Below are positions 63,387 through 64,000 of a DNA stretch of 64,000 nucleotides, piece by piece. Position numbers and translations under genes: made by a program. The notes under the pieces were generated by a model that searched no databases, had not been told where the DNA came from, and saw nothing but the letters and a program-made list of their open reading frames with translations. The stretch is from assembly GCF_003952165.1 (NCBI RefSeq), contig NZ_RXFT01000010.1, positions 186,001-250,000 on the forward strand, written 5' to 3'. Source of the stretch: Variovorax guangxiensis (GTDB lineage: Bacteria; Pseudomonadota; Gammaproteobacteria; Burkholderiales; Burkholderiaceae_C). The first letter of the stretch is position 1, and each line of letters starts with the position of its first letter.

Positions 63387-64000
63387 GCGCGAATCCGGCG
63401 TCAAACCACAACGGGGCCTCTGGCCCCGTTTTCGATGGCGAGCACGCGGCGGCCGGCAGCGCTTTCTGGCAGACCTCCCGCTTCCGCATCGACCTCGCGC
63501 AGCCGCGCGTGATGGGCATCGTCAACGTCACGCCCGATTCCTTTTCCGACGGCGGCGCTCATGCCTCCACCGAGACGGCCCTCCGGCACTGCGAGCAGTT
63601 GCTGAAGGAGGGCGCAGACATCCTCGACATCGGCGGCGAATCGACCCGCCCCGGCAGCCCGGCGGTGCCGCTCGAAGCCGAGCTGGCGCGCGTGGTGCCG
63701 GTGGTGCGCGAGGCGGTGAAGCTCAATGCGCCGATCTCCATCGACACCTACAAGCCCGAGGTCATGCGTGCCGTGCTCGACCTGGGCGCGGACATCGTCA
63801 ACGACATCTGGGCGCTGCGCCAGCCGGGCGCGCGCGAGGCCGTCGCGGCGCATCCTTCCTGCGGCATCTGCCTGATGCACATGCACCGCGATCCGCAGAC
63901 CATGCAGGCCATGCCCATGTCGGGCGACGTAGTTCCGGAAGTCCTTTCTTTCCTGCGGGAGCAGGCGCAGCTTCTTTACGACCTCGGCGTCGACGCTGCG
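63383..64000 (+). CDS. folP: Dihydropteroate synthase, partial
   Basis: FolP joins pABA to the pterin diphosphate in folate synthesis and is the sulfonamide target. The first 206 residues are in the window. Pterin-site motifs are MGIVNVTPDSFSDGG, DIGGESTRPGSPAV, ISIDTYKPEV and ADIVNDIWALR; the C-terminal part lies beyond the right edge. The GTG overlaps the ftsH stop (GTGA) and is the only in-frame start before the first conserved strand. The first 35 residues are a non-conserved extension that contains a terminator-like hairpin at DNA level. Confidence 0.95.
63410..63432 (+). terminator. Terminator-like hairpin inside the start of folP
   Basis: AACGGGGCC and GGCCCCGTT form a 9-bp perfect stem with loop TCT, and the downstream arm runs into a TTTT tract (63429-63432). 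It lies 27 bases into folP and probably acts as the ftsH terminator or attenuates folP. Confidence 0.7.

Overview
The window is GC-rich chromosomal DNA from a betaproteobacterium, most probably a Comamonadaceae member close to Variovorax. This assignment is inference. It rests on the gene order (rpsB-tsf-pyrH-frr-uppS-cdsA-dxr-rseP-bamA-skp-lpxD-fabZ-lpxA-lpxB-rnhB, then carA-carB-greA, yhbY, rlmE, ftsH-folP), on polyhydroxyalkanoate and 3-hydroxybutyrate genes (phaR, bdhA), on a Kdo hydroxylase and on frequent GTG/TTG starts. The window is almost fully coding. No gene-free stretch exceeds about 210 bases except 28617-29103, which holds two tRNA genes and their terminators.

Region 1 (1-11.5 kb) is accessory in character. 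It holds a MalT-like LuxR regulator cut by the left edge, a methyl-accepting chemotaxis protein, an Ivy-type lysozyme inhibitor downstream of nth, an aminotransferase, and an iron-type surface-signalling locus. That locus is a TonB-dependent receptor with a signalling STN domain beside one protein that fuses an ECF sigma factor to its FecR-type anti-sigma factor, preceded by a Fur-box-like palindrome. Two small hypothetical genes follow.

Region 2 (11.5-29.1 kb) mixes housekeeping and regulation. It has the mfd-serB-dehydrogenase operon with ATGA overlaps, ispD-ispF, an EnvZ/OmpR-like pair, a SIMPL protein, bdhA, an alpha/beta hydrolase, relA, tRNA-Val, phaR and rimO. It ends in a tandem duplication of a tRNA-Leu(CAG)/terminator unit.

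Region 3 (29.1-36.8 kb) holds rnr, which appears to start at a non-canonical AUC codon, an SDR, the NAD(P)HX repair enzyme, a small membrane protein, dadA and an amidase.

Region 4 (36.8-52.3 kb) is the conserved run for translation, isoprenoid/phospholipid synthesis, outer-membrane assembly and lipid A synthesis. rpsB, tsf and pyrH are separated by strong terminators. From pyrH on the genes are tightly packed, linking UMP kinase, ribosome recycling, undecaprenyl-PP, CDP-DAG, MEP pathway, site-2 protease, BAM, Skp and Lpx functions.

Region 5 (52.3-64 kb) has carA and carB separated by an ORF6N-domain gene, then a Kdo 3-hydroxylase gene, greA, a DUF4149 membrane protein, a glycosyltransferase-like gene coupled to yhbY, rlmE, ftsH (TTG start) and folP, which is cut by the right edge. 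The least ordinary items are the sigma/anti-sigma fusion, the ORF6N gene inside carAB with its internal palindrome, the AUC start of rnr and the structured carA leader. I saw no CRISPR array, insertion sequence or prophage.
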